This document shows, one piece after another, positions 18,403 to 27,770 of a DNA stretch of 64,000 nt. The translations under genes and the position numbers were made by a program. Under the pieces are notes generated by a model that did not search any database, was not told the origin of the DNA, and saw nothing but the letters and a program-made list of their open reading frames with translations. Source of the DNA: Pseudomonadota bacterium (GTDB lineage Bacteria; Pseudomonadota; Alphaproteobacteria; Rhizobiales; Xanthobacteraceae); NCBI GenBank assembly GCA_023404675.1, contig JAEYAW010000018.1:140468-204467 (forward strand). The letters run 5' to 3'. Positions within the stretch are counted from its first letter, which is position 1; every line of letters begins with the position of its first letter.

Positions 18403-19016
18403 TGCTCGCCGAGCACATCGTCGCCGGCGACGGCCACGGCACGCCCGTGCTCCAGGGCGTCACATTCGAGATCGCGGCCGGCGAAGTTGTCGGCCTTTGC
18501 GGCGTATCGGGCAGCGGCAAGTCCACGCTGGCGCGCGTGCTGGGGGGTCATCTCACGCCCCAAAGCGGCCGCGTCACGCTGAACGGCGCACCGTTGCCGC
18601 GCAAAGGCCTGCGGCCCGTCCAGATGATCTGGCAGACGCCCGAGCATGCGGTCGATCCGCGCTGGCGGATCCGCGATATTCTCGCCGAGGGGTTTGCGCC
18701 TGACGCGTCGATCATTGCCGCTCTCGGTCTCCGGCAGGAATGGATGACACGTTTTCCGCACGAGCTTTCGGGCGGTGAACTGCAGCGTATCTGCATCGCG
18801 CGCGCGCTCGGCCCCGGCGTCCGCGCGATCATCGCCGACGAGATTTCCGGCATGCTCGATCCGATCACGCAGGCCGATGTCTGGCATGTCCTGCGGAGCC
18901 ACGCGGCACAAACAAACATCGCGATTCTCGCCATCAGTCACGACGAGAGCCTTCTGGCGAAGATCGCGACGCGGCAGCTGCGATTGTCGAATGGCATGCT
19001 CGACGTGGTCACGTAA
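18399..19016 (+). CDS. nikE: Nickel ABC transporter ATP-binding protein NikE (short)
   Basis: 205 residues. Walker A is GVSGSGKST, signature LSGGELQR, Walker B AIIADEISGMLD and H-loop AISHD. It is shorter than enterobacterial NikE (about 265 residues) because it lacks the C-terminal oligopeptide-type extension; the ATPase core is complete. Note Walker B is followed by ISGML instead of the usual PTSAL. ATG 18399 overlaps nikD by ATGA. Its stop codon is immediately followed by the NikR operator of the receptor gene. Confidence 0.8.
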   Translation: MMLAEHIVAGDGHGTPVLQGVTFEIAAGEVVGLCGVSGSGKSTLARVLGGHLTPQSGRVTLNGAPLPRKGLRPVQMIWQTPEHAVDPRWRIRDILAEGFAPDASIIAALGLRQEWMTRFPHELSGGELQRICIARALGPGVRAIIADEISGMLDPITQADVWHVLRSHAAQTNIAILAISHDESLLAKIATRQLRLSNGMLDVVT

Positions 19017-19044
19017 GTATGATCTTTATATTGACTCGTCATAC
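19017..19044 (+). promoter_or_regulatory. Perfect NikR operator with overlapping promoter, before the TonB receptor
   Basis: GTATGA at 19017-19022, exactly 16 bases, then TCATAC at 19039-19044: an exact match to the E. coli NikR operator consensus. A sigma70-like promoter overlaps it, TTGACT at 19031-19036 and TAGCAT at 19055-19060 with an 18-bp spacer, so nickel-loaded NikR should repress the receptor gene. Confidence 0.88.
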
Positions 19045-19085
19045 TTGAAGAACCTAGCATCGAGTTATCGATGCAGGGCGTGAGC

Positions 19086-21365
19086 ATGCAGTTTTTTTCT
19101 TTCCCGGACTATTCCAGCCTCACGCCAACTCCGCCGGCACGCCGAGAACAACGCGTCGGCGGCTGCCTTGTCGCCATCGTCGCCGTGACCGCAGCTTGGG
19201 CGACTACGTCCTTCGACGCGTTGGCCCAGACTGCACCCGATGCATCGATGCTGCCACCTGTCGTTGTCACCCCGCCCAGCCAACGCTCCCAGGCGCGATC
19301 GACACGCCCTGCCGGGCGACCCCGGTCCCGCCCAGCCGAAGTTGCTTCAGGCGCTGGCGCTACTTCTTCGGGACAGTCGTCGGGCGCAGCCACAACACCC
19401 GGCCGGAACGATCTCTCGTCGGCCGCCGCCGCACTGCCGGCCGCGAGCACCGTCATCACCGCCGCCGAGATCGGCCGCGCGCCGTTCGCGACTTACGGCG
19501 ATCTGTTTCGCTCCCAGCCCGGCTTCTACGTCGCCGATTTCGGACAGGGCGGCATCGGTTACGGGCTCGCCATGCGCGGCTTCACCGACGCCGAGCATGG
19601 CCGCGACATCGCCTATTTCATCGACGGCGTGCCGCTGAACGTCGTCTCCTCGCCGCATACGCCGAATTATGCGGACCTCAACCTTCTGATCCCGGAGACG
19701 GTGAAGCGCATCGATATCATCCGAGGTCCCTTCTCGGTGGAATACGGCGATTCCAACCTCGGCGGCTCGGTGAATATCACGACCAAGCAGTCCGAACCCT
19801 TCGCCAGCGCCTCGCTGTCCGGCGGCTCGTTCGGCACGATCCGTGGGCTCGGCACCTTCAGCCGCGAAGGCGGCGATGTTGTTCCCTACCTCGCCTGGGA
19901 GGGCTTTCACACCGAAGGCTATCGCGACAACAGCTGGATCGACCGCTACAACGCCTTCAACAAGGTGACGCTCCCGGTCTCGACCGATGGCACGCTGTCG
20001 CTGCGCGCGCAGGCCTACGGGACGGAATTCGGATCGCCGAGCTATATCAGCCGCGATGCCGTGCAATCCGGCGCTCTCCCCGCCACGGCCGCCGTGAACC
20101 CGGCCGATGGCGGCAACCGCTATTCACAAAGTCTCGTCGCGAACTACAGCGGCGGCGAGCGCGATCAGGAACTGCGCCTTACGCTTTACGGCAGCCACGA
20201 CCTGTTCAACCGCTATTCGGACTTCGGCGGCGGCCAGCGCTGGCAGCAGGACGACCGCACCACGGCGGGCGGCACGGTGCGCAAGGAATGGACCGGGGCG
20301 ATCGGCGGACAGTTGCCGGTGCAGTTTCTTGTCGGCGGCAACTGGCGCACCGACCTTATCGAGACCTTTCAGGGACGCACCTTCGCGCGGGCCTTGACGC
20401 TGCCGCAAAGCAGCCTCGGCATCGAGCAGACCAATATCGCAGGTTTCGCGCAACTCCAGATCAAGCCGACCGACTGGCTGAAGCTGACGGGCGGCACCCG
20501 TTACGACCAGTTTTTCTACGATCTGACCGATCACTTCACGCCAACAAACTCGCAGACCTACCAGCCGGGCGTGCTGAGCCCGAAAGGCGGCATTTCGATC
20601 TCGCCGACCTCGTGGCTCGATCTCTATGCAAACTATGGCGAAGGCTTTCGCAGCGTCGACGCCGCGCTAGAACTGATCGGCAATCCCGGAATCAGGCCGT
20701 TCAAGATCAGGAGTCGTGAAGCCGGCGTCCAGTTCAAGTTCGAGCGCTTCAGCTTTCTGGCGGACGCGTGGACGACCACATCCGAGAACGAAGCCTATCA
20801 GCCGGCCCCCGGTCTGCCGGTGACGCTGCTCGGCCGCGCCAGACGCGAAGGCTTCGATCTCGATGCGCGGTTCGACGCGATGAAAAACACAGACGCGACC
20901 GTCACCGTGTTCGCCAACTATGGCCAGATCCGCGCGACGCTGCTCGACAGCGCGCCGTCCTTCTACGTGCCGAACGTGCCGGACTATATCGCCAATGTCG
21001 GCGTCAGCTTCGACATCGCCACATGGAACGCCGAGCGTCTCTCCGGCACCGCATTCGTCACCTTCGTCGGACGCAAGTATCTGACTCAGGACGGCCAGTT
21101 GGCCACCTCGCCCTATTCCCGCTTCACGGGCCGCGTGGTCTATACATGGCCTGACGGCTGGAGCGCGTTCACGCAGGCCACATGGTATCCCGGCGACCGG
21201 ACCAGCGAGATCGCCATCAACTTCGGGGACGTGGCCAATGCATCGTCGGCGGATATCTACACCAGCCCCGTCCCGGAACTGAACGTTCGCATGGGATTGA
21301 GCTATCGCATCCCCGTTTCAAGCGCGATGGCTGCGCTTCCGAAGGCGAAGATGGTGGTGGAATAA
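19086..21365 (+). CDS. TonB-dependent outer-membrane receptor, probable nickel uptake
   Basis: About 759 residues. A signal peptide (VAIVAVTAAWATTSFDALA) is followed by a TonB-box-like PPVVVTP, a low-complexity Pro/Ser/Arg-rich linker of about 60 residues, a plug domain (STVITAAEIGRAPFATYGDL; IRGPFSVEYGDSNLGGSVN) and a long beta-barrel (YANYGEGFRS). Such receptors import scarce metals or metal chelates using TonB energy. Nickel is inferred from the exact NikR operator in its promoter and the adjacent nik operon. ATG 19086 is preferred (AGGG seven bases upstream; ATG 19071 lies very near the predicted transcription start). Confidence 0.85.
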   Translation: MQFFSFPDYSSLTPTPPARREQRVGGCLVAIVAVTAAWATTSFDALAQTAPDASMLPPVVVTPPSQRSQARSTRPAGRPRSRPAEVASGAGATSSGQSSGAATTPGRNDLSSAAAALPAASTVITAAEIGRAPFATYGDLFRSQPGFYVADFGQGGIGYGLAMRGFTDAEHGRDIAYFIDGVPLNVVSSPHTPNYADLNLLIPETVKRIDIIRGPFSVEYGDSNLGGSVNITTKQSEPFASASLSGGSFGTIRGLGTFSREGGDVVPYLAWEGFHTEGYRDNSWIDRYNAFNKVTLPVSTDGTLSLRAQAYGTEFGSPSYISRDAVQSGALPATAAVNPADGGNRYSQSLVANYSGGERDQELRLTLYGSHDLFNRYSDFGGGQRWQQDDRTTAGGTVRKEWTGAIGGQLPVQFLVGGNWRTDLIETFQGRTFARALTLPQSSLGIEQTNIAGFAQLQIKPTDWLKLTGGTRYDQFFYDLTDHFTPTNSQTYQPGVLSPKGGISISPTSWLDLYANYGEGFRSVDAALELIGNPGIRPFKIRSREAGVQFKFERFSFLADAWTTTSENEAYQPAPGLPVTLLGRARREGFDLDARFDAMKNTDATVTVFANYGQIRATLLDSAPSFYVPNVPDYIANVGVSFDIATWNAERLSGTAFVTFVGRKYLTQDGQLATSPYSRFTGRVVYTWPDGWSAFTQATWYPGDRTSEIAINFGDVANASSADIYTSPVPELNVRMGLSYRIPVSSAMAALPKAKMVVE

Positions 21366-21417
21366 CGACGGCTCCCTCGCCCCACATGACTCGGGCTGAC
21401 AACAGGCCGCAAACAAC

Positions 21418-21440
21418 ATGGCCGGGACGAACCCGGCCAT
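21418..21440. terminator. Bidirectional hairpin between TonB receptor and the amide transporter operon
   Basis: ATGGCCGGG-ACGAA-CCCGGCCAT forms a nine-base-pair stem with a five-base loop between convergent genes. On the minus strand it is followed by a T-rich GTTGTTT. Likely transcription terminator. Confidence 0.6.
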
Positions 21441-21473
21441 CGTATCAACCTTCCGTTCCGATCCAGAAAAAAC

Positions 21474-22184
21474 TTAAGGCGCGAGATAGCGCAGCAGCAT
21501 CGGATCGTTGCGCACCTGCTCCGACGGGCCGGACATGGCGACCCGGCCACGGTCGAGCACATAGGCGATATCCGCGACACGGAGCGCGAGTTCGAGGTGC
21601 TGCTCGACCACGATGATCGCGATATCGTTCTTGAGCGCCTTGAGCCGATCGGTGATCTCCTCGATCACGCCGATCCACACGCCCTCCGTCGGCTCGTCGA
21701 GCAGCAGGATCTTCGGATCCGACAGCAGCGCGCGTGCGATCGCCAGCATCTTGCGCTCGCCGCCTGACAACGTGCCTGCCGCCTGATCCAGCCGCGTACC
21801 GAGCTTGGGGAAAATCTCCAGCACGCGGTCAATCGCGCCGGGATCTCGGTTGGTCAGCGCACCGACCGCGAGGTTGTCGCGGATCGACAGCCGCGCGAAC
21901 ACCGCGTGTTCCTGCGGCACATAGGCAAAACCCTGCCGGATGCGCTGCTCGGTCGGCAGAGCACTCACGTCGCGGCCATCGAGCTGGACCGATCCGCCGA
22001 TCAGCGGCAACTCGCCGATGATCGACTTCATCAGCGTGGTCTTGCCCGCACCGTTGCGGCCGAGGATCGCCACCCCGCCGCGCCATGGCGCCGACAGGCT
22101 GACATCGAACAGCACCTGGCTCCGGCCGTACCCGGAGCTGACATTCTTCACCTGGAGGAAATCGTCGTCAGACACGGCGGACAT
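21474..22184 (-). CDS. ABC transporter ATP-binding protein, LivF/UrtE type
   Basis: 236 residues. Walker A is GRNGAGKTT, Q-loop VPQEH, signature LSGGERKM, Walker B ILLLDEPTEG and H-loop VVEQH, all as in LivF-type ATPases of the hydrophobic-amino-acid/amide transporter (HAAT) family. It overlaps the preceding LivG-type gene by 17 bp and is the last gene of the operon. Together with its partner it would drive uptake of a small amide, urea or amino acid; the amidase at the head of the operon favours an amide. Confidence 0.87.
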   Translation of the reverse strand: MSAVSDDDFLQVKNVSSGYGRSQVLFDVSLSAPWRGGVAILGRNGAGKTTLMKSIIGELPLIGGSVQLDGRDVSALPTEQRIRQGFAYVPQEHAVFARLSIRDNLAVGALTNRDPGAIDRVLEIFPKLGTRLDQAAGTLSGGERKMLAIARALLSDPKILLLDEPTEGVWIGVIEEITDRLKALKNDIAIIVVEQHLELALRVADIAYVLDRGRVAMSGPSEQVRNDPMLLRYLAP

Positions 22185-22908
22185 AGACCTCCTGAACCTT
22201 CTGGCTGTTCTGGATATCCTGAACCGTGCCCGCCTCGATCACCGTGCCCTGGTCGAGCACGGTCAGGCGGTCGCAGATATCACGGATGAAATCGAGATCG
22301 TGTTCGACGATCACCAGCGAGCAGCGTTGCTTGATCGGCTGAAGCAATTCGCCTGTCACGCGGCGCTCTTCGAGACTCATGCCGCCGGTCGGCTCGTCCA
22401 GCAGCAGCAGCTTGGGCTCCGAGGCCAGCGCCATGGCGATCTCGAGCCACTGCTGCTGCCCGTGAGACAACGCCGCCGCGGAGTCCTGAGCGCGATCGAC
22501 AAGACGAAACTGTTCCAGCATTCCCATCACCCGCTCGTGCAGCGCGCGCCGGGTACGGGACAGCAGCAGGCTTGTCAGCGACGTCTGTCCCTGCAGTGCG
22601 AGCAGGATATTGTCGTACAGCGTCAGCGACGGCAGCACGGCGGTGATCTGGAATTTCAGGCTCATGCCGGCGCGCGCCCGCTCGGCCGGCGTCGCATAGG
22701 TGATGTCCTTGCCGTCGAACGTGACGGTGCCCTCGGTCGGCGTCTCGGCGCCGGCGATGCACTTCATCAGCGTGCTCTTGCCGGATCCGTTCGGACCGAT
22801 CAGGCCGTGAAATTCATTGTGGTTCACAGTCAGGGCCGCGCCGTTGAGCGCGGTGAGCTGGCCGAAAACCTTCTTGATGTTACGGGCTTCGAGAAGAGGC
22901 ATGATCAT
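22168..22908 (-). CDS. ABC transporter ATP-binding protein, LivG/UrtD type
   Basis: 246 residues. Walker A is GPNGSGKST, signature LSHGQQQW (the LivG/UrtD variant), Walker B LLLLDEPTGGM and H-loop VEHD. ATG 22908 overlaps the stop of the upstream permease as ATGA, so the frame continuing to 23355 is antisense-like noise inside that permease gene. It pairs with the LivF-type ATPase. Confidence 0.87.
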   Translation of the reverse strand: MIMPLLEARNIKKVFGQLTALNGAALTVNHNEFHGLIGPNGSGKSTLMKCIAGAETPTEGTVTFDGKDITYATPAERARAGMSLKFQITAVLPSLTLYDNILLALQGQTSLTSLLLSRTRRALHERVMGMLEQFRLVDRAQDSAAALSHGQQQWLEIAMALASEPKLLLLDEPTGGMSLEERRVTGELLQPIKQRCSLVIVEHDLDFIRDICDRLTVLDQGTVIEAGTVQDIQNSQKVQEVYVRRV

Positions 22909-23936
22909 TCGCCTTTGGGCGGGCGCCCGAAGCTGCCGATCCGCTCGCGCTCGGAGAGGATCAGACTGGTGAGGCCCGCCGGGCGGAACAGGATGACGAG
23001 AAGCAGCAGAAGACCGAGAATGATCGGCCAGATATCCTGATAGCTGTTGGACAGCCAGAAGCTCACCGACTCGATGACGATGGCGCCGATCACAGCGCCG
23101 ATCAGCGTGCCGGAGCCGCCGAACAGCACGTAGAGCACCACCTGCGTGGAGAACACCACGCCGAGCATGTTCGGCCAGACGAACCCCTCGTGGAAGGCGT
23201 AGAGGCTTCCCGACAGTCCCGCGACCGCGCCCGCAAAGGAGAAAATAATCGCCTTCAGGTGCTGCACCTTGTAGCCGAAGAACGCGATACGCTGTTCGTT
23301 CTCGCGAAGGCCCGCCAGCGCGAGGCCAAACTGTGAGCGCACGATGAAACGACACAGCAGATACACGACGACAAGAAAGCCGAGCGCCATGTAGTAGAAC
23401 ACCGGTCCCTCGCCGAGATCGGTATCCCCGATGCTGAGCATCGGAAACGAGGGAATGCCGTTCTGACCACCGAGATAGTACCAGCCCCGCGCCAGCCGGT
23501 CGGCGGCGTAGGAACCCGTCAGGGTCCCGAGCGACACGAAGATCACGCTGGCCGGCGTGCGGCCCAGCAAAAGAAACCCGCCGAGCAGGAGCGCGAACGT
23601 AAAGCCGATCAGAATGCCCGCGGGCAACGTCAGAAAAATCGACGAGATGTTCAGATCCCGTCCGAGAAGGGCCATGCCATAGCCGGCGGCGCCGAAAAAC
23701 AGCGCCTGACCAAAGCTCATGATGCCCGCAAAGCCCCAGACCAGATCAAACGACAGCGCGAACAGGCACAGGATCAGCACGCGTGTGGCGAACACGGTGA
23801 GATAATCCTGCAGCACCAGCGGGGCCAGGAGCGCGACCGCAAAGACGACCAGTTCAAGAATGAAGAGAACCTGCAATCGCCTGGGCGCTGCGGCGGCGGG
23901 GGACGCGGAATGGGCGAGCGTTGGTGGTTCTGTCAT
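22905..23936 (-). CDS. ABC transporter permease, LivM/UrtC type
   Basis: 343 residues with roughly nine or ten membrane segments. The conserved LivM blocks are FDLVWGFAGIMSFGQALFFG and GLRENEQRIAFFGYKVQHLK (the ATPase-docking loop). It forms the inner-membrane channel with the LivH-type protein. A stem-loop separates it from the upstream binding-protein gene. Confidence 0.87.
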   Translation of the reverse strand: MTEPPTLAHSASPAAAAPRRLQVLFILELVVFAVALLAPLVLQDYLTVFATRVLILCLFALSFDLVWGFAGIMSFGQALFFGAAGYGMALLGRDLNISSIFLTLPAGILIGFTFALLLGGFLLLGRTPASVIFVSLGTLTGSYAADRLARGWYYLGGQNGIPSFPMLSIGDTDLGEGPVFYYMALGFLVVVYLLCRFIVRSQFGLALAGLRENEQRIAFFGYKVQHLKAIIFSFAGAVAGLSGSLYAFHEGFVWPNMLGVVFSTQVVLYVLFGGSGTLIGAVIGAIVIESVSFWLSNSYQDIWPIILGLLLLLVILFRPAGLTSLILSERERIGSFGRPPKGE

Positions 23937-23961
23937 GGAAAACCTAAAAGGAGAGAACGTC

Positions 23962-23987
23962 AGGACGGCGGCGCTGACCGCCGTCCT
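23962..23987 (-). promoter_or_regulatory. Stem-loop between binding-protein and permease genes
   Basis: A perfect ten-base-pair inverted repeat (AGGACGGCGG / CCGCCGTCCT, six-base loop) follows the binding-protein stop codon and precedes the permease. Such hairpins commonly stabilise the binding-protein mRNA or partially terminate transcription, giving less permease than binding protein. On the minus strand a weak T-rich stretch follows. Confidence 0.5.
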
Positions 23988-24005
23988 CTCGCCTGCTAGA
24001 GCAAA

Positions 24006-25217
24006 TCAGCATTCCTTCGGATCGACGAGCCCGTTGCTGCGCGCGACGATCTCGTAGTTTCCGTTCTTGGCGACCGCCGTGTACATGTTCATCTTGCAGT
24101 GGCGCTTGCCCGGAACCATCTCGGCCGGGCCGCCCGGACCTTCCGCGACCTTGGCGTGATCGAGCGCCGCGGCGACCGCATCACGATCGACCTTGCCCGC
24201 TTCCTTCACCGCCGCTTCCCACAGCTTCAGGGCGCGCCATGTGCCGGTCGCGGCGCTGCCCGCCGCGAACAGGAAGGTGCCGGGAAACTGCTTGTCGTAC
24301 TCCGCCTGGATCTTGGCGCTGACCGGATCGTCCTTGGTCAGAACCTTGAAATAGTCGAGGCAGCTCGCAAGACCCTCGATCTCGGCCGGCTGGTTGATGC
24401 CGAGCGTGTTCTCATCATAGTACACGCAGGCCAGACGGCCGCCGTTCTTGAGGAAGCCGGCTTCCGACAGTTGCTTGAAGAACGGACCCACGCCCGGCGG
24501 GATGATGGTGTTGAACACCACGTCAACCTTGTTCGAGATCACGCGGTTGACGGTGGAGGAGAAATCCACCTGATCCAGCGGATAATATTCCTCGAACACC
24601 ACCTCGCCGCCGTTGGACTCGATCACCTTGCGGGCGTAGGCGTTCAGCGTGTGCGGCCAGACATAGTTGGCGCTCGGCAGCGCGAACTTCTTGCCGCCGT
24701 TCTTGATCAGCCAGGGAATGAACTCGTCGCACTGCTGGGCCGGCGTCGGGCCGGTGCAGAACAGATACGGCGTGCACTCCTTGCCTTCATAAAGCTGCGG
24801 ATAGATGTAGAGCGTCTTGCCGCGCGCCACGATGACGTCCTTAATCGCGTTGCGCATCGAGGAGGTGATGCCGCCGATCACGAGATCGACCTTGTCGCGC
24901 TGGATCAGCTTGCGCACGTTGCCGACCGCCACGGATTCGTTCGATGCCGTATCCTCGATGAACAGTTCGATCGGCCGGCCGAGAATTCCGCCGGCCGCGT
25001 TGATTTCCTTCACCACCATCTTGGCGACGTTGGCGTCGGCGTTGCCGGCGTATCCGATCGGCCCGGTAAGGTCGGTCGCGATGCCGACCTTGATCGGCGC
25101 CGCGGCGGCATTGGCCCAGTCCGGCCGGATCACCCAGCTGCCGACACCGGTTGCGATCGCCGTGGAAGCGAAGGCGAAGTTGCCGAGAAATCGTCGGCGG
25201 TTCATATCATAGACCAT
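24006..25217 (-). CDS. ABC transporter periplasmic substrate-binding protein, amide/urea type
   Basis: 403 residues of the type I periplasmic-binding fold used by LivJ, UrtA and FmdD. The N-terminus NRRRFLGNFAF followed by a hydrophobic stretch and ANAAAA is a Tat-type export signal, so the protein is probably folded before export. The mature part begins IKVGIATDLTGPIGYAG. Downstream permease and ATPase genes and the amidase at the head of the cluster point to amides or urea. The start at 25217 has AAAAGGGG upstream; ATG 25205 is an alternative. Confidence 0.88.
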   Translation of the reverse strand: MVYDMNRRRFLGNFAFASTAIATGVGSWVIRPDWANAAAAPIKVGIATDLTGPIGYAGNADANVAKMVVKEINAAGGILGRPIELFIEDTASNESVAVGNVRKLIQRDKVDLVIGGITSSMRNAIKDVIVARGKTLYIYPQLYEGKECTPYLFCTGPTPAQQCDEFIPWLIKNGGKKFALPSANYVWPHTLNAYARKVIESNGGEVVFEEYYPLDQVDFSSTVNRVISNKVDVVFNTIIPPGVGPFFKQLSEAGFLKNGGRLACVYYDENTLGINQPAEIEGLASCLDYFKVLTKDDPVSAKIQAEYDKQFPGTFLFAAGSAATGTWRALKLWEAAVKEAGKVDRDAVAAALDHAKVAEGPGGPAEMVPGKRHCKMNMYTAVAKNGNYEIVARSNGLVDPKEC

Positions 25218-25219
25218 AA

Positions 25220-26077
25220 CTAGACCCCTTTTCCGGAGATAAGGCCGTTCGGCCGGAACTTGACGAAAGCAATCGCGAGAACAAACACCAGGACGTCCGC
25301 GACCACGGGAGAGATCACCCAGGGCAACGCGGCGCTCAGCGTCCCGATCACGGCTCCGCCTGCGACTGGCCCGGCAAACGATCCGACGCCGCCGACCATC
25401 ACCGCGACAAAACCCTGAATGAGAAAGCGGATGCCGAGGTCCGCGAACAGCGAGAACACCGGCACGATCAGCGCGCCTGCAAGGCCGGCGAGCGCCGCCC
25501 CGAACGCGAACGTCACGCCATAGATCGCGTTGGTGGAGATTCCGGAGGCACGCGCCAGCGACGGATTCTCCAGCGAGGCGCGGATGCGAAGCCCGAACGA
25601 GGTGCGCGACAGCAACAGATAGCTGCCCACCATCACCAGCGCGGTCACGATAATGATCGTGAAGCGCCAGGCGGAAAAGTGCATCGAACCCACGGCGATC
25701 GAGCCGCCGATCGGCTCGGGCACGGAAAGATAGAGGCCGCCGATCAGGCTGCGCACGACCTCGCGAATGATGAGACCGAGCGCGTAGGTTCCCAGCATCG
25801 CGACAATCGGCGCGACATAGAACCGCCGCACCACCAGCCGCTCCAGAATGAACCCGATCGCACCAACCACGAAAGGCGCGGCGATCATCCCCATCCAGAT
25901 CGGCAGTCCCGCCGTATAGGCGAGGTAGGTGACGTAGCCGCCCAGCAGAACGAACTCGCCTTGCGCAAAATTGAAGATCCCCATCATGCTGGCGATAATC
26001 CCGAGACCCAGCACGACCAGAACGACGATCGCGCCGAAGCTCAGGATCTCAAACAGCGCCATCACAAGATTTTCCAT
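25220..26077 (-). CDS. ABC transporter permease, LivH/UrtB type
   Basis: 285 residues, about eight membrane segments. MGIFNFAQGEFVLLGGYVTY is the characteristic N-terminal LivH block, and RASLENPSLARASGISTNAIYG the ATPase-contact loop. It lies three bases upstream of the binding-protein gene and 172 bp after the amidase gene, so the transporter could share the amidase transcript or have its own promoter. Confidence 0.88.
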   Translation of the reverse strand: MENLVMALFEILSFGAIVVLVVLGLGIIASMMGIFNFAQGEFVLLGGYVTYLAYTAGLPIWMGMIAAPFVVGAIGFILERLVVRRFYVAPIVAMLGTYALGLIIREVVRSLIGGLYLSVPEPIGGSIAVGSMHFSAWRFTIIIVTALVMVGSYLLLSRTSFGLRIRASLENPSLARASGISTNAIYGVTFAFGAALAGLAGALIVPVFSLFADLGIRFLIQGFVAVMVGGVGSFAGPVAGGAVIGTLSAALPWVISPVVADVLVFVLAIAFVKFRPNGLISGKGV

Positions 26078-26249
26078 GCGGCCGTCTATCGTCCTACTGA
26101 GCGTTCACATTTCCTACAGGCCGTTTCCACCGAAACGACGCCGCTCGGCCACTGCCCGGAGCCGATCCACATGCCACCCCGGCGTGGATTGGCTCCGAAA
26201 CAACTCCCTGGATCGGCGGCGCAGACGCGCCGCCTATCCTCGTTCGAAA

Positions 26250-27770
26250 TTACATGGTCTTCCAGTCGCCGGACTGTTCGAAAGCATGAGCGGCACGATA
26301 GATTGTGCTTTCAGCAAAATGCTTGCCGATCAGCATCAGCCCGACCGGAAGCCCGTCGACCATGCCGCAGGGCAGAGACATCGCCGGATGGTGGCTGATG
26401 TCGAAGGGCGAGGTGTTGGCGATCATCTCAAGGCCCCGCGCGACATACTCCTCTCGGCTCGCGTCCGGCGCGGGGAGCGGCGTCGCCTTCATCGGCGTGG
26501 TCGGCATCAGCAGCAGATCGTAGCTGTCGAGCGCCTTGTCGTAGGCGGCAGCGATGCGGCGGGAGATGTTGACCGCCTTGCCGTAGTAGCGTGGCCCGAA
26601 CTGGCGGTTGATGTAAGTTCCGAGCAGCATCATCAATTTGAGCGTCTCGGAAAGCGAGTCCGCCTGTCCGCGCCAGCCGCGGTGATATCCCATCAGCGAG
26701 GTGGAATAGAGATCGTTGCGGCTGAGTCCGTAGCCGTCACCGATCATCATCGTTGCAGTCAGGCCTTCCGCGCCGATCGGCGTCCACACCGCGCCCGCGA
26801 TCAAATGCGACGGGATGGAGATTTCCTCGACGACCGCTCCGAGGCTGGCAAGCCGCTTGGCCGCTTCCCTCACGCTTTCGTTGACGGCCGCCTCGGCGCC
26901 AACCTGCTCGAAGCCTTCCTTCACGATGCCGATCTTCATGCCCTTGATGTCACCGCCGAGCGCCTTGGTGTAGTCGTCCACCTTCGGCGCGCGGATGCGC
27001 GGATCGTAACCATCGTCGCCGGCGAGCACCTCAAGCATCAGGGCGTTGTCGGCAACACTCGCCGTGATCGGGCCGGTATGGTCAACATAGATCTCGATCG
27101 GCATGATGCCCGTGTAGGGAACGAGGCCCCAGGTCGGCTTCATGCCGTAGGTGCCGCAGAACGACGACGGCATGCGGATCGATCCGCCCTGATCACCACC
27201 GATCGCCATATCGACTTCGCCCAGCGACACCAGCACGCCGCTGCCCGACGAGGAGCCGCCGGCGGAATAACCCATCTTGTGAGGATTATGGACGGGGCCG
27301 GTGGAGTTGGTGTGGCTGCCACCGGACAGGCAGAACAATTCACAGTGGGCCTTGCCGACGATTTCCGCACCCGCATCCAGCAGCCGGGTCACGATGGTCG
27401 CGTCGAAATTCGGAACATAGCCCTCAAGTGTGGATGAGCCGTTCATCATCGGCACGCCGGCGAGCATGACGTTGTCCTTCAACGCCACCGTCTTGCCTTT
27501 CAGCTTGCCGCTCTCGGCCCCCTTCACGCTCGTCTTGTAATACCAGGCGTTGCGGGGGTTTTCTTCAGGCCCCGGACGATAGCCGGGCGTGCGCGGATAT
27601 TTCACCACCGGAATTTCGTCAGGCATCGCCGCGACGAGATTGTAGGCGTCGATCGAGCCCTGCATCAGACCGAGAAACGAACCCACGTCCGCGTCTGTGA
27701 GAGACAGACCCAGTTCCATGGCAACGGATTGCAGGTCATCAGGGGTTGGCAGCGATACTGGCTTGGACAC
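26250..27770 (-). CDS. Amidase signature family amidase
   Basis: About 506 residues, close in length and sequence to the enantioselective amidases of nitrile-degrading actinobacteria. The Ser-cisSer-Lys triad is visible: Lys in GKTVALKDNV, the cis-Ser in SAGGSSSGSG, the nucleophile Ser in GGDQGGSIRMPS. It hydrolyses amides to a carboxylate and ammonia, in the cytoplasm (no signal peptide). GTG 27770 is used because homologous sequence begins there, with GAGGAA just upstream; the frame runs on to 27815 without support. As first gene of a transporter operon it probably acts on the imported compound. Confidence 0.88.
   Translation of the reverse strand: MSKPVSLPTPDDLQSVAMELGLSLTDADVGSFLGLMQGSIDAYNLVAAMPDEIPVVKYPRTPGYRPGPEENPRNAWYYKTSVKGAESGKLKGKTVALKDNVMLAGVPMMNGSSTLEGYVPNFDATIVTRLLDAGAEIVGKAHCELFCLSGGSHTNSTGPVHNPHKMGYSAGGSSSGSGVLVSLGEVDMAIGGDQGGSIRMPSSFCGTYGMKPTWGLVPYTGIMPIEIYVDHTGPITASVADNALMLEVLAGDDGYDPRIRAPKVDDYTKALGGDIKGMKIGIVKEGFEQVGAEAAVNESVREAAKRLASLGAVVEEISIPSHLIAGAVWTPIGAEGLTATMMIGDGYGLSRNDLYSTSLMGYHRGWRGQADSLSETLKLMMLLGTYINRQFGPRYYGKAVNISRRIAAAYDKALDSYDLLLMPTTPMKATPLPAPDASREEYVARGLEMIANTSPFDISHHPAMSLPCGMVDGLPVGLMLIGKHFAESTIYRAAHAFEQSGDWKTM

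Noticed and set aside
23205..23355. Extended N-terminus for the LivG-type ATPase
   Set aside because: It lies wholly inside the LivM-type permease gene; ATG 22908 overlapping the permease stop is the normal coupled start.
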